A DNA stretch of 64,000 nt. It comes from Leptolyngbya sp. FACHB-321 (GTDB lineage Bacteria > Cyanobacteriota > Cyanobacteriia > Leptolyngbyales > Leptolyngbyaceae). The notes under the pieces were generated by a model. That model had not been told where the DNA came from. It saw nothing but the letters and a program-made list of their open reading frames with translations, and ran no database searches. The position numbers and the translations under genes are program-made. Below are positions 26,874 through 35,579 of the stretch, piece after piece; the stretch's first letter is position 1; every line of letters starts with the position of its first letter. The stretch covers positions 287,894 to 351,893 of the forward strand of contig NZ_JACJPI010000042.1 in NCBI RefSeq assembly GCF_014695975.1. Direction: 5' to 3'.

Positions 26874-27098
26874 TCAAACCTCAACAATCAAGGTTAAGGT
26901 GTCTTCTACACCAATGATTGTGACTGTCTGACCAGGTGTTAGCTGAATGACCTGCCCGACTGAGACCAGAAGCTTGAAACGCCAAGACGTACCGCCGTAG
27001 GCGACTCGCAATAGCCCTGTATCACAGACTTCCAGTCGGGCGGCAACTCGTTGTGGTAAATGTCGGATGGGTTTGGGTCGAAAGGCATCGAGATTCAT
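26874..27098 (-). CDS. Small NfeD C-terminal-domain-like protein
   Basis: 74 residues. The second half (LRVAYGGTSWRFKLL then LTPGQTVTIIGVEDTLTLIVEV) has the OB-fold pattern of the NfeD C-terminal domain, which normally follows membrane helices in NfeD and associates with stomatin proteins; here it stands alone without a membrane anchor. The open frame extends upstream to 27284, but an AGGAG site 10 nt before the ATG at 27098 decides the start. No stomatin or protease gene is next to it. The family call is by pattern and moderate. Confidence 0.55.
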   Translation of the reverse strand: MNLDAFRPKPIRHLPQRVAARLEVCDTGLLRVAYGGTSWRFKLLVSVGQVIQLTPGQTVTIIGVEDTLTLIVEV

Positions 27099-27297
27099 GA
27101 CCGTTGCTCTCCTAATCGATTTTTTTAAACCAAAAAAAGCCAGCAAGTGATCGTCACTTCGCTGACTGTGGACTTCAAGCCGCTTAGAGCCAGACGCAAT
27201 GGTTGCGTAAATGGGTTGTTGTCTTTTAGCACGCAGGGGTTCTAGCCTGTATAATCGCGCCAGAAAGGGTTTTCTTAACTGCAAACACTGAGGGATG

Positions 27298-27663
27298 CTA
27301 GTGCGATCGCCAGTGCCCTAGTTGTCGTTCGATCTGTTGATAGAGTTGCTGTACCGCTTGTAATTCCGTATCGCTGAGACATTGCCGCTGGCAAACGTGT
27401 CCCCCTACCTCTACAAGCGTTTGAAACTTGCCCTTTCGGCTACTGGTTAAGAATTCGCCATGCTGGGTTACAGACAGCATTTCGATCAGACGGAAGGTTG
27501 TGTGAGAAAAAACAAACGGTAAGGCAACCAGCGTTGAGTGCGCGGTCGGTTTCGTTAGTGAGCGGCGATCGTTCTGTTCCGACGTTAGAGGCTGTGGCGC
27601 AAGTCCGACAAAGAGTTGAATTGCATCCGCGCCAGTCAAAAATTTTGCAATCGTTGGGGGCAT
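27298..27663 (-). CDS. Hypothetical protein
   Basis: A 121-residue soluble protein that I do not recognise. It begins MPPTIAKFLTGADAIQLFVG and contains a beta-rich middle (ALPFVFSHTTFRLIEMLSV, GKFQTLVEVGGH) and a C-terminal helix (SDTELQAVQQLYQQIERQLG). There are two cysteines in HVCQRQC. The open frame reaches 27780, but AAGGA 7 nt before the ATG at 27663 supports the shorter form. It precedes the NfeD-like gene by 200 bp on the same strand. Codon use is ordinary. Confidence 0.5.
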   Translation of the reverse strand: MPPTIAKFLTGADAIQLFVGLAPQPLTSEQNDRRSLTKPTAHSTLVALPFVFSHTTFRLIEMLSVTQHGEFLTSSRKGKFQTLVEVGGHVCQRQCLSDTELQAVQQLYQQIERQLGHWRSH

Positions 27664-28277
27664 AGCAGAGTCCTTAATGTCGATAGAGGGCAGAATCGAG
27701 TTAACTGGAGCAACCTCCACATTTGTGGTACGGCTCCTGACTTCAGACAAGTTTGAAACGGCATCGTCACTCTCACACAACGTTAACCAAGCTATAATAA
27801 AAAGATAAGAGTCCAGATTTCTCAGTTGCGAAAAGCCTTTCTCAGACTGAGATATTTTAGATTATGACTCATTTTTTTTTGCTATAACTTCATTCTCACA
27901 AACCTATAAAACTCATTTTGTAGTAAAAGTTACAAAGATCTTAAAGTGGCGCTGAAATTGTCCAGAAACTTCTTACGTGAGTGAGCAAGGCTGCTTTTAT
28001 GTCTAATTTCTAGCAGTAAGCGTTTTTTAATCTATCTAGTTTTGTAAGCATCTATGCAGAATCGGCGTACCATGCAACCTATAAAGAAGCTTGACACGAT
28101 TTACTTGTGTCAGTTTATAAAGATTGCAGTGCTGATTTTGAGAGAATGATAAAACCTTTTTGCCTCGGTATAAGTAACGTTAGCCCTCATGCTATAACGG
28201 GCATCTCACACAAAGATAGTTGACATCACATAGAGATAGCTGACAGGCAAGCGTGTGCCTTAGGAGTGTACGATTTC
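27664..28277. other. AT-rich promoter region of the STAND gene with a 12-bp direct repeat
   Basis: No gene is seen in this roughly 600-bp stretch. AGATAGTTGACA (28214-28225) and AGATAGCTGACA (28234-28245) are two near-identical boxes 20 bp apart, 33-64 bp before the start of the NB-ARC/WD40 gene. Two helical turns of spacing would suit binding of a dimeric regulator; this is inference. Confidence 0.4.
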
Positions 28278-31200
28278 ATGCTCACTCTCCCTGATACCTT
28301 TATTGCCGAGGTGGCAACCCGGCATGGAGTGACCCATACAGAGCTAGAGGCACTTGTGCTAGCGCTTGCTGATCACCCTGGTGCCGAGATTGCAAAAACT
28401 CTTGAAATTAGTGAAGCGGCAGTCCGCAAGCGCCTCGGAGAGAGCTACAAGAAATTTCGCATTGAAGTCGGTGGCAACAAGAAACTGACCCATCTCAAGC
28501 AAAAGCTACTGGTTGAGTACGAAGCGCAGCAACCTGCTCAGTCTGAAATTTATCAGGATTGGGGTGAAGCGGTCGATGTAGAAGATTTTTGTGGACGCGA
28601 AGCAGAGCTTACTGAGTTAGATGAGTGGATTGTCGGTGATGCCATTGGTAGCAATCGCGCTGCCAATCGCTGCCGGTTAGTTGTTGTGTTAGGCATTGGT
28701 GGGATCGGCAAAACTACACTTGCTGCCCGCATCGCCCAACGAGTGCAGTACGATTTCAAATACTTGATCTGGCGATCGCTCCGCAACGCGCCACCCCTTA
28801 CCGATACCCTGGCAGAACTGCTGAAGTTTTTACCTAGTGGCTCTGATGACTTGCCAGACGACGAAAACAGCCGCATCTTACGTTTATTGCAAGTGTTGCG
28901 AGAGCATCGTTGCCTGATTATTCTCGATAATGTGGAATCCATTCTGCGGAGTGGTGAAGGTAAAGATTACGATCACGCAGGCGAGTACAAAGATGGGTAC
29001 GAAATGTATGGCTACCTGTTCAAAAAACTGGGTGAAGCCGCTCATCAAAGCTGTTTGCTATTGACCAGTCGCGAAAAGCCAAAGGATGCCGCTGCGTTAG
29101 AAGGAAAAAATCTTCCTGTAAAGGTGCTGCAACTGGATGGACTGAACCAGGCAGAAGCACGTTTGATCTTTAAAGATAAAGGGTTGGATGGCTCTGATGC
29201 CGAACTTGGTGAGCTGGTCGATCGTTACTCTGGCAATCCCCTGGCGCTTAAAATTGTCGCCACCACAATTTATGATCTCTTCAACAATACGGTCGCTGAC
29301 TTTTTAGCGCAAATTAAACAAGAGACTGCCGTTTATGGAGACATTCGCGCCCTTCTAGATCAACAGTTTGAGCGTCTCTCCAATTTAGAAAAACGGGTGA
29401 TGTATTGGTTGGCGATCAACCGTAACCCTGTTTCCTTAGCCGCTTTAAGGCAAGATATTCCCATTCCAGAATCGTCCATGCGCTTGCTAGAAGCTGTGGA
29501 ATCATTGTCACGTCGATCGCTGATTACGGGACAATCTGATTCAGGCAAACTTGGTCAACTGCCTGTGATTATGGAGTACATCACCGAACAGCTAATAGAG
29601 CAAATTACAACTGAAATTGAGCAATTGCTCGAACAAACAGAAGAGGCAGTTTTAAGCTGGAAAAAGCTGCGCTTTCTCAACAGCTACGCTCTCGTAAAAG
29701 CAGAAGCGCTGGATCATATTCGTAAAGCACAAGAGAAAGAGATTCTTGCACCAATCAAGACAAAATTGCTTGATTTGTATGAAGCGGATCTCGAAGCCTC
29801 GATTCGTCGTAGTTTCGATCGCCTGCGCGGTCAGCCATTTGCCAAAAAGGGCTATGCAGTCGGCAATCTTATCAATTTACTCTGTCAAATTCAAAGCAGT
29901 TACCCTCAGTCTGATCTCAGCGGGCGCGATTTTTCTGCCTTAACGATCTGGCGTGCTTACTTAAAAAACGTCAAACTTCAGGACACTAGCTTCACAAATG
30001 CCGATCTCAGCGGTTCAGTCTTTGCCGAAATCTTAGGCTTAGCCAGTTTGGTCTCTGTTCAGTACAGTCCCGATGGCAATTTTTTTGCCACAGGGGTTGG
30101 TGATGGCGAAATTCGGCTTTGGCAGGCAGCGGACAACAAGCAAATTCAGCTTTACAAAGGGCATACAGCGTGGGTGTGGGCACTCGCCTTCAGCCCTGAC
30201 AGTAAGCGACTGGTCAGCGGCAGTGCCGACTACACGATCAAAATCTGGGATGTGCAAACAGGTGTCTGTCTGCATACGCTCAACCAGCACGGCAGTAAGG
30301 TGTATAGCGTTGCCTTTAGCCCAGACGGAAAGACGATCGCTAGCGCCAGCGAAGATCAAACGATTAAACTCTGGGATGCAGCTAGTGGTGACTGTCGCGC
30401 CACGCTTAAAGAACATACTGGCTGGGTATGGTCAGTCGCCTTTGACCCGATCAACCCGCATCGCTTGGTAAGCGGCAGTGCTGATGGCAGCATTAAGCTA
30501 TGGGACAGCCAGGGAAAATGCCTCAAAACGCTGCTTGGTCACACTAGCCAGGTTTACTCAGTCCGTTTTAGTCCCAATGGGCAAATCCTTGCCAGTAGCA
30601 GCGAAGACCAGACCGTTAAACTCTGGGATATTCACACCGGGCAGTGCTTTGAAACCCTTAAAGGGCACAGCAAAAAAGTCTACGCTGTGCGGTTTAGTCC
30701 TGACGGCAAAACTCTTGCTAGCAGTGGCGAAGATCGCACTATTAGGCTCTGGAATAGCCAAAGTAGCGAATGCCTGAAAGTATTAACAGGGCACGTTAGC
30801 CAGGTCTGGTCGATTTCCTTTAGCCCGGATAGCCGCACGCTTTTGAGCAGCAGCGATGATCAGGCAGTACGGTTATGGGATGTCACCAATGGCAAGCTGC
30901 TTAATGTGTTGCAAGGATACTTGCGAGGTGTATATGCGGTTGCCTTTAGTGCAGATGGTCAAACCGCTGCTAGTGCTGGTGATGACAATATTGTGCGGCT
31001 CTGGAATATTCATCATGATCAGCATGGCACGCTACAAGAACCTAAAAGCAGAGGACGACTGCGATCAATCGCCTTCAATCCCATTGAACCCATACTTGCT
31101 ACGGGAGGTAGCGACAACATCATTCGGCTATGGGACCTGAGCGATCGCCAAAGCCAGCGCTGTCAGACCTTAGAGGGACACACTAACTGGATTTGGACTG

Positions 31201-31937
31201 TCTCCTTTAGCCCTGATGGTCGCTTGCTTGCCAGCAGCAGTGAAGACCGCACCATTCGTCTGTGGGATATAACCACTGGGCAATGTCTCAAAACACTGGA
31301 AGGACATACTCACTGGGTTTGGACAGTAGCATTTAGCCCGGATGGGCAAACCCTTGCCAGTGGTGGTGCTGATAGCAAAGTAAAGCTGTGGAATGTGACA
31401 ACAGGACAGTGTGTGAAAACGCTGGCAGACCATGAAGAGATTGTTTGGGCGGTTGCCTTTAACCCGGATGGTTGCACCATCGCTAGCGGTAGCGAAGATC
31501 AGACCATCAAACTGTGGGACGTTGCTACTGGTAACAGCATCCAGACGCTCAAAGACCATACCAAACAGGTGTACGCGATCGCCTTTAGCCCCAATGGTCG
31601 CCTGCTTGCCAGCGGCAGCGGCGATGCCACTGTAAAGCTATGGGATGTCTCTACAGGAGCTTGCTTAGATACACTTCGCTGGGGACATACCGCTGCTATT
31701 CGGTCAGTTGCCTTTAGCCCTGATAGTACGTTGCTAGTCAGTGGTAGCGAAGATGGCTCGGTGCAGCTTTGGGATGTGCAGAAGTGCAGTCGGTTACGCC
31801 AACTTAAGTTCGATCGCATCTATGAGGGCATGGATATTACAGGCGTCACTGGACTTACAGAAGCCCAAAAATCCTCGTTGAAAGCACTGGGTGCTGTGGA
31901 GTCGGAAGTGAGCGGGCGATCTCAACTAGATGGGTAA
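28278..31937 (+). CDS. HTH / NB-ARC / WD40 STAND protein
   Basis: A 1219-residue signal-transduction ATPase. An N-terminal helix-turn-helix-like domain (about 5-65, AEIAKTLEISEAAVRKRL) is followed by an NB-ARC module with Walker A GIGGIGKTT (about 139-147), Walker B LIILDNVES and a GLPL-like GNPLALKIVA. A helical arm, a short pentapeptide-like stretch (DLSGRDFSAL, DTSFTNADLSGSVF) and 14 WD40 repeats ending in motifs such as KLWDV or RLWDI come next; these form two seven-bladed propellers that sense a ligand. STAND NTPases of this plan switch between inactive and oligomeric forms; some are antiphage or cell-death sensors, others regulators. No toxin domain is fused, so output may run through the N-terminal domain. 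The ATG at 28278 is preferred to a GTG 12 nt upstream that abuts the AGGAG site. Confidence 0.9.
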   Translation: MLTLPDTFIAEVATRHGVTHTELEALVLALADHPGAEIAKTLEISEAAVRKRLGESYKKFRIEVGGNKKLTHLKQKLLVEYEAQQPAQSEIYQDWGEAVDVEDFCGREAELTELDEWIVGDAIGSNRAANRCRLVVVLGIGGIGKTTLAARIAQRVQYDFKYLIWRSLRNAPPLTDTLAELLKFLPSGSDDLPDDENSRILRLLQVLREHRCLIILDNVESILRSGEGKDYDHAGEYKDGYEMYGYLFKKLGEAAHQSCLLLTSREKPKDAAALEGKNLPVKVLQLDGLNQAEARLIFKDKGLDGSDAELGELVDRYSGNPLALKIVATTIYDLFNNTVADFLAQIKQETAVYGDIRALLDQQFERLSNLEKRVMYWLAINRNPVSLAALRQDIPIPESSMRLLEAVESLSRRSLITGQSDSGKLGQLPVIMEYITEQLIEQITTEIEQLLEQTEEAVLSWKKLRFLNSYALVKAEALDHIRKAQEKEILAPIKTKLLDLYEADLEASIRRSFDRLRGQPFAKKGYAVGNLINLLCQIQSSYPQSDLSGRDFSALTIWRAYLKNVKLQDTSFTNADLSGSVFAEILGLASLVSVQYSPDGNFFATGVGDGEIRLWQAADNKQIQLYKGHTAWVWALAFSPDSKRLVSGSADYTIKIWDVQTGVCLHTLNQHGSKVYSVAFSPDGKTIASASEDQTIKLWDAASGDCRATLKEHTGWVWSVAFDPINPHRLVSGSADGSIKLWDSQGKCLKTLLGHTSQVYSVRFSPNGQILASSSEDQTVKLWDIHTGQCFETLKGHSKKVYAVRFSPDGKTLASSGEDRTIRLWNSQSSECLKVLTGHVSQVWSISFSPDSRTLLSSSDDQAVRLWDVTNGKLLNVLQGYLRGVYAVAFSADGQTAASAGDDNIVRLWNIHHDQHGTLQEPKSRGRLRSIAFNPIEPILATGGSDNIIRLWDLSDRQSQRCQTLEGHTNWIWTVSFSPDGRLLASSSEDRTIRLWDITTGQCLKTLEGHTHWVWTVAFSPDGQTLASGGADSKVKLWNVTTGQCVKTLADHEEIVWAVAFNPDGCTIASGSEDQTIKLWDVATGNSIQTLKDHTKQVYAIAFSPNGRLLASGSGDATVKLWDVSTGACLDTLRWGHTAAIRSVAFSPDSTLLVSGSEDGSVQLWDVQKCSRLRQLKFDRIYEGMDITGVTGLTEAQKSSLKALGAVESEVSGRSQLDG

Positions 31938-32010
31938 GGAGCGATTGCCCAACAGCTTCCTAGAAAACGCATCAACGCTTAAAGAACTTTTAGCTCAAAA
32001 ATAATCATGT

Positions 32011-32041
32011 GCTGTAGTGCTTACTCCCCAAGCACTACAGC
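32011..32041 (+). terminator. Hairpin after the STAND gene
   Basis: A perfect 12-bp stem (GCTGTAGTGCTT at 32011-32022 and its complement at 32030-32041) with a 7-nt C-rich loop, about 75 nt after the WD40 stop. A T-run occurs about 20 nt further on. It is a likely terminator insulating ocp from the upstream gene. Confidence 0.6.
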
Positions 32042-32193
32042 CACTGCCATAGCCAATTTTTTAACTTAATCGCAACATAACTTAATTTTCTGTAACATTT
32101 CGTGATAATTTAACGAGTGGAGAGTAAATCTGTATCTCCGGAGACTATTGCTTCACCTTCGGTCAATTACAAACTTAGTGGGGTAGACCTCCG

Positions 32194-33153
32194 ATGGCAA
32201 TTACGATCGATTCCGCCCGTAGTATTTTTCCCGGTACATTATCGGCTGATGCCGTGCCTGCTTTAACTGCACGGTTTAATCAACTAAGTGCCGAAGATCA
32301 ACTGGCATGGACATGGTTTGCTTTTCTAGAAATGGGCAAAACCGTCACAGTAGCAGCTCCCGGTGCAGCCAGTATGCAGTTTGCTGAGGGAACCCTGAAC
32401 CAAATTAAGCAGATGACCTTTGAGGAACAGACTCAGGTCATGTGTGATTTAGCAAATCATGCAGATACCCCTATCTGCCGCACCTACGCCACTTGGTCAC
32501 CTAATATCAAGCTCGGCTTCTGGAATCAGCTTGGGGAATGGATGGAGCAAGGCACTGTCGCGCCGATTCCGGCTGGCTACAAACTTTCAGCTAACGCCAC
32601 CGCTGTTCTGGAAACCCTTAAAACCCTGGATCAAGGGCAACAGATTACTGTCTTACGGAACTCTGTTGTAGATATGGGTTTTGATGCCAGTAAATTAGGC
32701 AGCTACACCAGAGTTTCTGAACCTGTGGTTGTGCCTAAGGAAGCCTCTCAGCGGACTCAAGTGACCATTCAAGGTCTCGACAACGTAACCGTGTTGAGCT
32801 ACATGAATAACTTGAATGCCAATGACTTTGATCAACTCATTACGCTCTTTGTCGAAGATGGCGCTTTACAACCTCCCTTTCAACGACCGATCGTTGGCAA
32901 AGAAGCGATCATGCGGTTTTTCCGGGAAGAATGCCAGAACCTCAACCTACTGCCAGAGCGCGGCGTTGCTGAACCCGCAGATGATGGCTATCTTCAGGTG
33001 AAAGTGACAGGCAAGGTTCAGACCCCCTGGTTTGGTGCAGCCGTAGGCATGAATATGGCTTGGCGGTTCTTGCTCAACCCCAACGGTAAAATCTTCTTCG
33101 TAGCGATTGACTTGTTAGCGTCTCCAAAGGAACTTTTGAATCTGGTTCGTTAA
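32194..33153 (+). CDS. ocp: Orange carotenoid protein (OCP1 type)
   Basis: A blue-green-light sensor and quencher of phycobilisomes. The N-terminal all-helical carotenoid-binding domain (1-160) and the C-terminal NTF2-like domain (about 195-319) are both complete, and the sequence is very close to Synechocystis OCP1 throughout. Retained key residues include Trp41, Trp110 (IKLGFW), Arg155 (ITVLRN), Glu244 (FFREEC), and Tyr201 and Trp288 (TPWFG), which hydrogen-bond the keto group of the carotenoid. Tyr44, which stacks on the carotenoid ring, is Phe here (WFAFLEMGK). On strong blue light OCP turns red, binds the phycobilisome core and dissipates energy. frp follows 334 bp downstream, as in many OCP1 species. 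Confidence 0.97.
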   Translation: MAITIDSARSIFPGTLSADAVPALTARFNQLSAEDQLAWTWFAFLEMGKTVTVAAPGAASMQFAEGTLNQIKQMTFEEQTQVMCDLANHADTPICRTYATWSPNIKLGFWNQLGEWMEQGTVAPIPAGYKLSANATAVLETLKTLDQGQQITVLRNSVVDMGFDASKLGSYTRVSEPVVVPKEASQRTQVTIQGLDNVTVLSYMNNLNANDFDQLITLFVEDGALQPPFQRPIVGKEAIMRFFREECQNLNLLPERGVAEPADDGYLQVKVTGKVQTPWFGAAVGMNMAWRFLLNPNGKIFFVAIDLLASPKELLNLVR

Positions 33154-33338
33154 GTAAACGAGCGATCGCTGTCAAGCGTGAGCGATCGAGCGACTGCAAG
33201 CCTATTGGCTATGGACTTGTACGGGCGTAGTCTTGGGCAGGTAAGTTCCTGCAACCAGCTCAGGGATTTTTGCTCTAAGCCTGCGCTCTACGTCATTCCA
33301 AGCAATCAATTCTCATTCCTAAGGATCGTGACTTAAAG

Positions 33339-33365
33339 AACCTGAGGAAGGGATTTCCTCAGGTT
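33339..33365 (+). terminator. Hairpin between ocp and frp
   Basis: A perfect 11-bp stem (AACCTGAGGAA at 33339-33349, TTCCTCAGGTT at 33355-33365) with a 5-nt loop, followed by TCCTTTGCTTC. It is probably the ocp terminator, leaving frp to its own promoter or to read-through. Confidence 0.7.
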
Positions 33366-33487
33366 TCCTTTGCTTCAATCCTTCCAACTATTGCAGAGAG
33401 CGCTCTTTAAACAGCAGTGCTGAGACCGACTTAACAAACGTAATTATTCCAGCCCCTTTAACGATCACACAGGTTTTAGATTGAGTC

Positions 33488-33814
33488 ATGCAAGCAAGTG
33501 AAGCTGAGTGGACTGACATTGAAAAAACGATCGCTCGAACGGCTTTTGATCAAGCTTATAAGCGAGAAGTTGAGGCGCTACTAAAACAAGTTCAAGAAGA
33601 AACCAGTACACTCACAGAGCTAGGTGAACTCTGGCGTTTACATGACTTTTTGAGCGCTAAAAGGCACCAGGTTGAGGGTAAGTACGACTACGAATATTCC
33701 GCTTTGCCCTTTGTCTTTGCTGGGTTAGTCAAGGAAGGCTGGCTTCACCTGAGTGAGCTAGAAGGGCTAAGTCAAGACAAGCTTGCCAAGATCAGTTCTC
33801 TAGCAAGGATGTAA
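33488..33814 (+). CDS. frp: Fluorescence recovery protein
   Basis: FRP detaches red OCP from the phycobilisome and speeds its return to the orange form. It is a 108-residue helical protein with the conserved core LWRLHDFLSAKRHQVEGKYD, which contains the Trp, His-Asp and Arg residues needed for dimerisation and OCP binding. The N-terminal helical hairpin (DQAYKREVEALLKQVQEE) is also typical. The start MQASEAEW at 33488 gives the normal length. The link to ocp indicates an OCP1 system that needs FRP for recovery. Confidence 0.95.
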   Translation: MQASEAEWTDIEKTIARTAFDQAYKREVEALLKQVQEETSTLTELGELWRLHDFLSAKRHQVEGKYDYEYSALPFVFAGLVKEGWLHLSELEGLSQDKLAKISSLARM

Positions 33815-33967
33815 GACATTAAAAATCTGTGATACAGCGCTTTGCGTGAATACTGTGAAGCGGCATCTAACCGTATTGCGCTTAACATCGAGTGTTGTGG
33901 CGAGCGTCTTGTTCAAGAGTGCAATTGCATTGTCTATCGCTTAGTAATGCTGTGAGCCTAGTAAGGC

Positions 33968-35428
33968 TTAAGCAAGCTCTGCCTGATAGCTCTCCTGTAA
34001 AAAATTCACCAGCCAATCTTTCGCATGATAAGTGGCACGGCAATCGTCTTCGTTATAGGTAAGGATTGCGTCGAGATAAGCGCGATCGCCTGTTGAAAGC
34101 CACTGAGCATACCAGTAAATCGATTGGGCACCGTTGGCGCTGGGGTCACGCCAGTCAAAACCGAGCCATCGGGCGATCGGCTTCAACGCATAGCTTTCAA
34201 CAGGCAGCGTCACCATACGTGTAACCCGCTCGTGCAGATCGACGAAGCGGGCTAATAAGGGGCGTATGCGTTGTGGCGAAGTGCCGTAGAGTTTGGCGAG
34301 TCGCTCGACCGTCTGCACTTCAAACGGGCAAAAGTGATAGACGGGAGCAGTGGGATATTGCCAGACCAAATCGAGAAACTGCTCCCACACAAGCCCTTCA
34401 TCTTCAGGGCGTTCTGCCAATAACGGGTAGAAGCGTTCGGTTTGGGACTGGCGATCGACCACCAGCACGCCATGTAGATAGACTAAATTCAGCGCTGGCT
34501 CGGCTTCAATGTCAAAATAAAGTTCCACTGGTGCAGTTGGCAGCTCCGCTAGCATGGTACTGGCTAACGGCTCAATCAACAGGGCTCGGTTATGTAGAGT
34601 CGATCGCGCCTGGCGCACTAATTTGTGGGCTGTTTCACTGCCAAAGCCTGGTAGTGGTGCAAGGCGTGCCGCATTCATTTCCGCAACCCCTTTTACCGTT
34701 GTCACATTCAACGCCTGAAGCTGGAGGTAGCGGCTGGGTGTCACGCCAGGTAGAAGAGAAAGGTGCTGTTCGGCTTTGGCGATCGCGTAGCAGTGCCCAA
34801 ACCAATGGCATAAACTGCACCGGTTTCGGGCAATAAATACCTCTGGCGCTTCTGTTTGAAGCATTACCTGAATGCATTCGTCAACGATCGCCTGCATACG
34901 AGGCAGCATTTCCCATAGATCGACTGAGTAAGCGCCTCGTTCTCGCAGCAGCAGCCATGCTGTTTCGGGCCATGCTCCCTGCACTTGCGCCAGCACCAGC
35001 ATATGAAACGCCGTTATAATCTGATATTCCAGCTTGGGACGTTTGCCTAATTTAATCTCAGTAGGTGCATACAACCAGTCGCCAAAATGAGACTGCCCTG
35101 GTTGCTTCACCAGTAGATCAGGATTGCTTACCAGCGTTACGCCATTTGTGCCTTCTGCAATTAAGACACCCTGATAGATGCGTTCTACACCCTGCTCCAT
35201 CATCGCTAGCGTTGCCACTGCTCCAGCCTTCCAGTCTCTCGGCGCGTAGCTGGGCTGACGGGCATCCTGATCGGCAAGTAGTGATCGCTGGTTCGTTTGA
35301 CTGTCTTGCAGCAGCTTCAGCAGGTAATCGCTGGGTGGATCACGTTGGCTGCGATCCCCATACAAGTCTAAGAACGCTCGTCGGCTACAGCGCTGATAGT
35401 TAAGTAACAGTTCGGCAGTAAGTAACAT
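33968..35428 (-). CDS. TM0106-family RecB-like nuclease with RNase H-like domain
   Basis: 486 residues with two nuclease folds. The N-terminal half is PD-(D/E)XK-like (NPDLLVK, then PTEIKLGKRPKLEY with the E-x-K) and carries a cysteine cluster (C near the N-terminus, CSLCHWFGHC), as in RecB/Cas4-type proteins that bind an iron-sulphur cluster. A helix-hairpin-helix (LAPLPGFGSETAHKLV) follows. The C-terminal half is a DEDD RNase H-like 3'-5' exonuclease (YFDIEAEP, HFCPFEVQTVERL, NEDDCRATYHAKDWL). No CRISPR array or cas genes are nearby, so it is a stand-alone DNA or RNA processing enzyme. Substrate is unknown. It is divergent from the aminotransferase gene. Confidence 0.85.
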   Translation of the reverse strand: MLLTAELLLNYQRCSRRAFLDLYGDRSQRDPPSDYLLKLLQDSQTNQRSLLADQDARQPSYAPRDWKAGAVATLAMMEQGVERIYQGVLIAEGTNGVTLVSNPDLLVKQPGQSHFGDWLYAPTEIKLGKRPKLEYQIITAFHMLVLAQVQGAWPETAWLLLRERGAYSVDLWEMLPRMQAIVDECIQVMLQTEAPEVFIARNRCSLCHWFGHCYAIAKAEQHLSLLPGVTPSRYLQLQALNVTTVKGVAEMNAARLAPLPGFGSETAHKLVRQARSTLHNRALLIEPLASTMLAELPTAPVELYFDIEAEPALNLVYLHGVLVVDRQSQTERFYPLLAERPEDEGLVWEQFLDLVWQYPTAPVYHFCPFEVQTVERLAKLYGTSPQRIRPLLARFVDLHERVTRMVTLPVESYALKPIARWLGFDWRDPSANGAQSIYWYAQWLSTGDRAYLDAILTYNEDDCRATYHAKDWLVNFLQESYQAELA

Positions 35429-35579
35429 TCTTGTAAGCTAACAGGAAATGTTCAAATTGACTCTAAGTTTTGAATCGTTTGCGCCCTGAGTTACTGATAA
35501 CTTCTGACTCCTGACAGCTCAGCAAAAGCTAAATTCACCTGCTAGAATGCTAGCGCTTTGTCTCTACCAGTACGTTACC

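Noticed and set aside
33968..35428. TM0106 nuclease considered as a Cas4-like CRISPR component
   Set aside because: Domain order (RecB-like plus RNase H-like) and lack of cas genes fit a stand-alone family.
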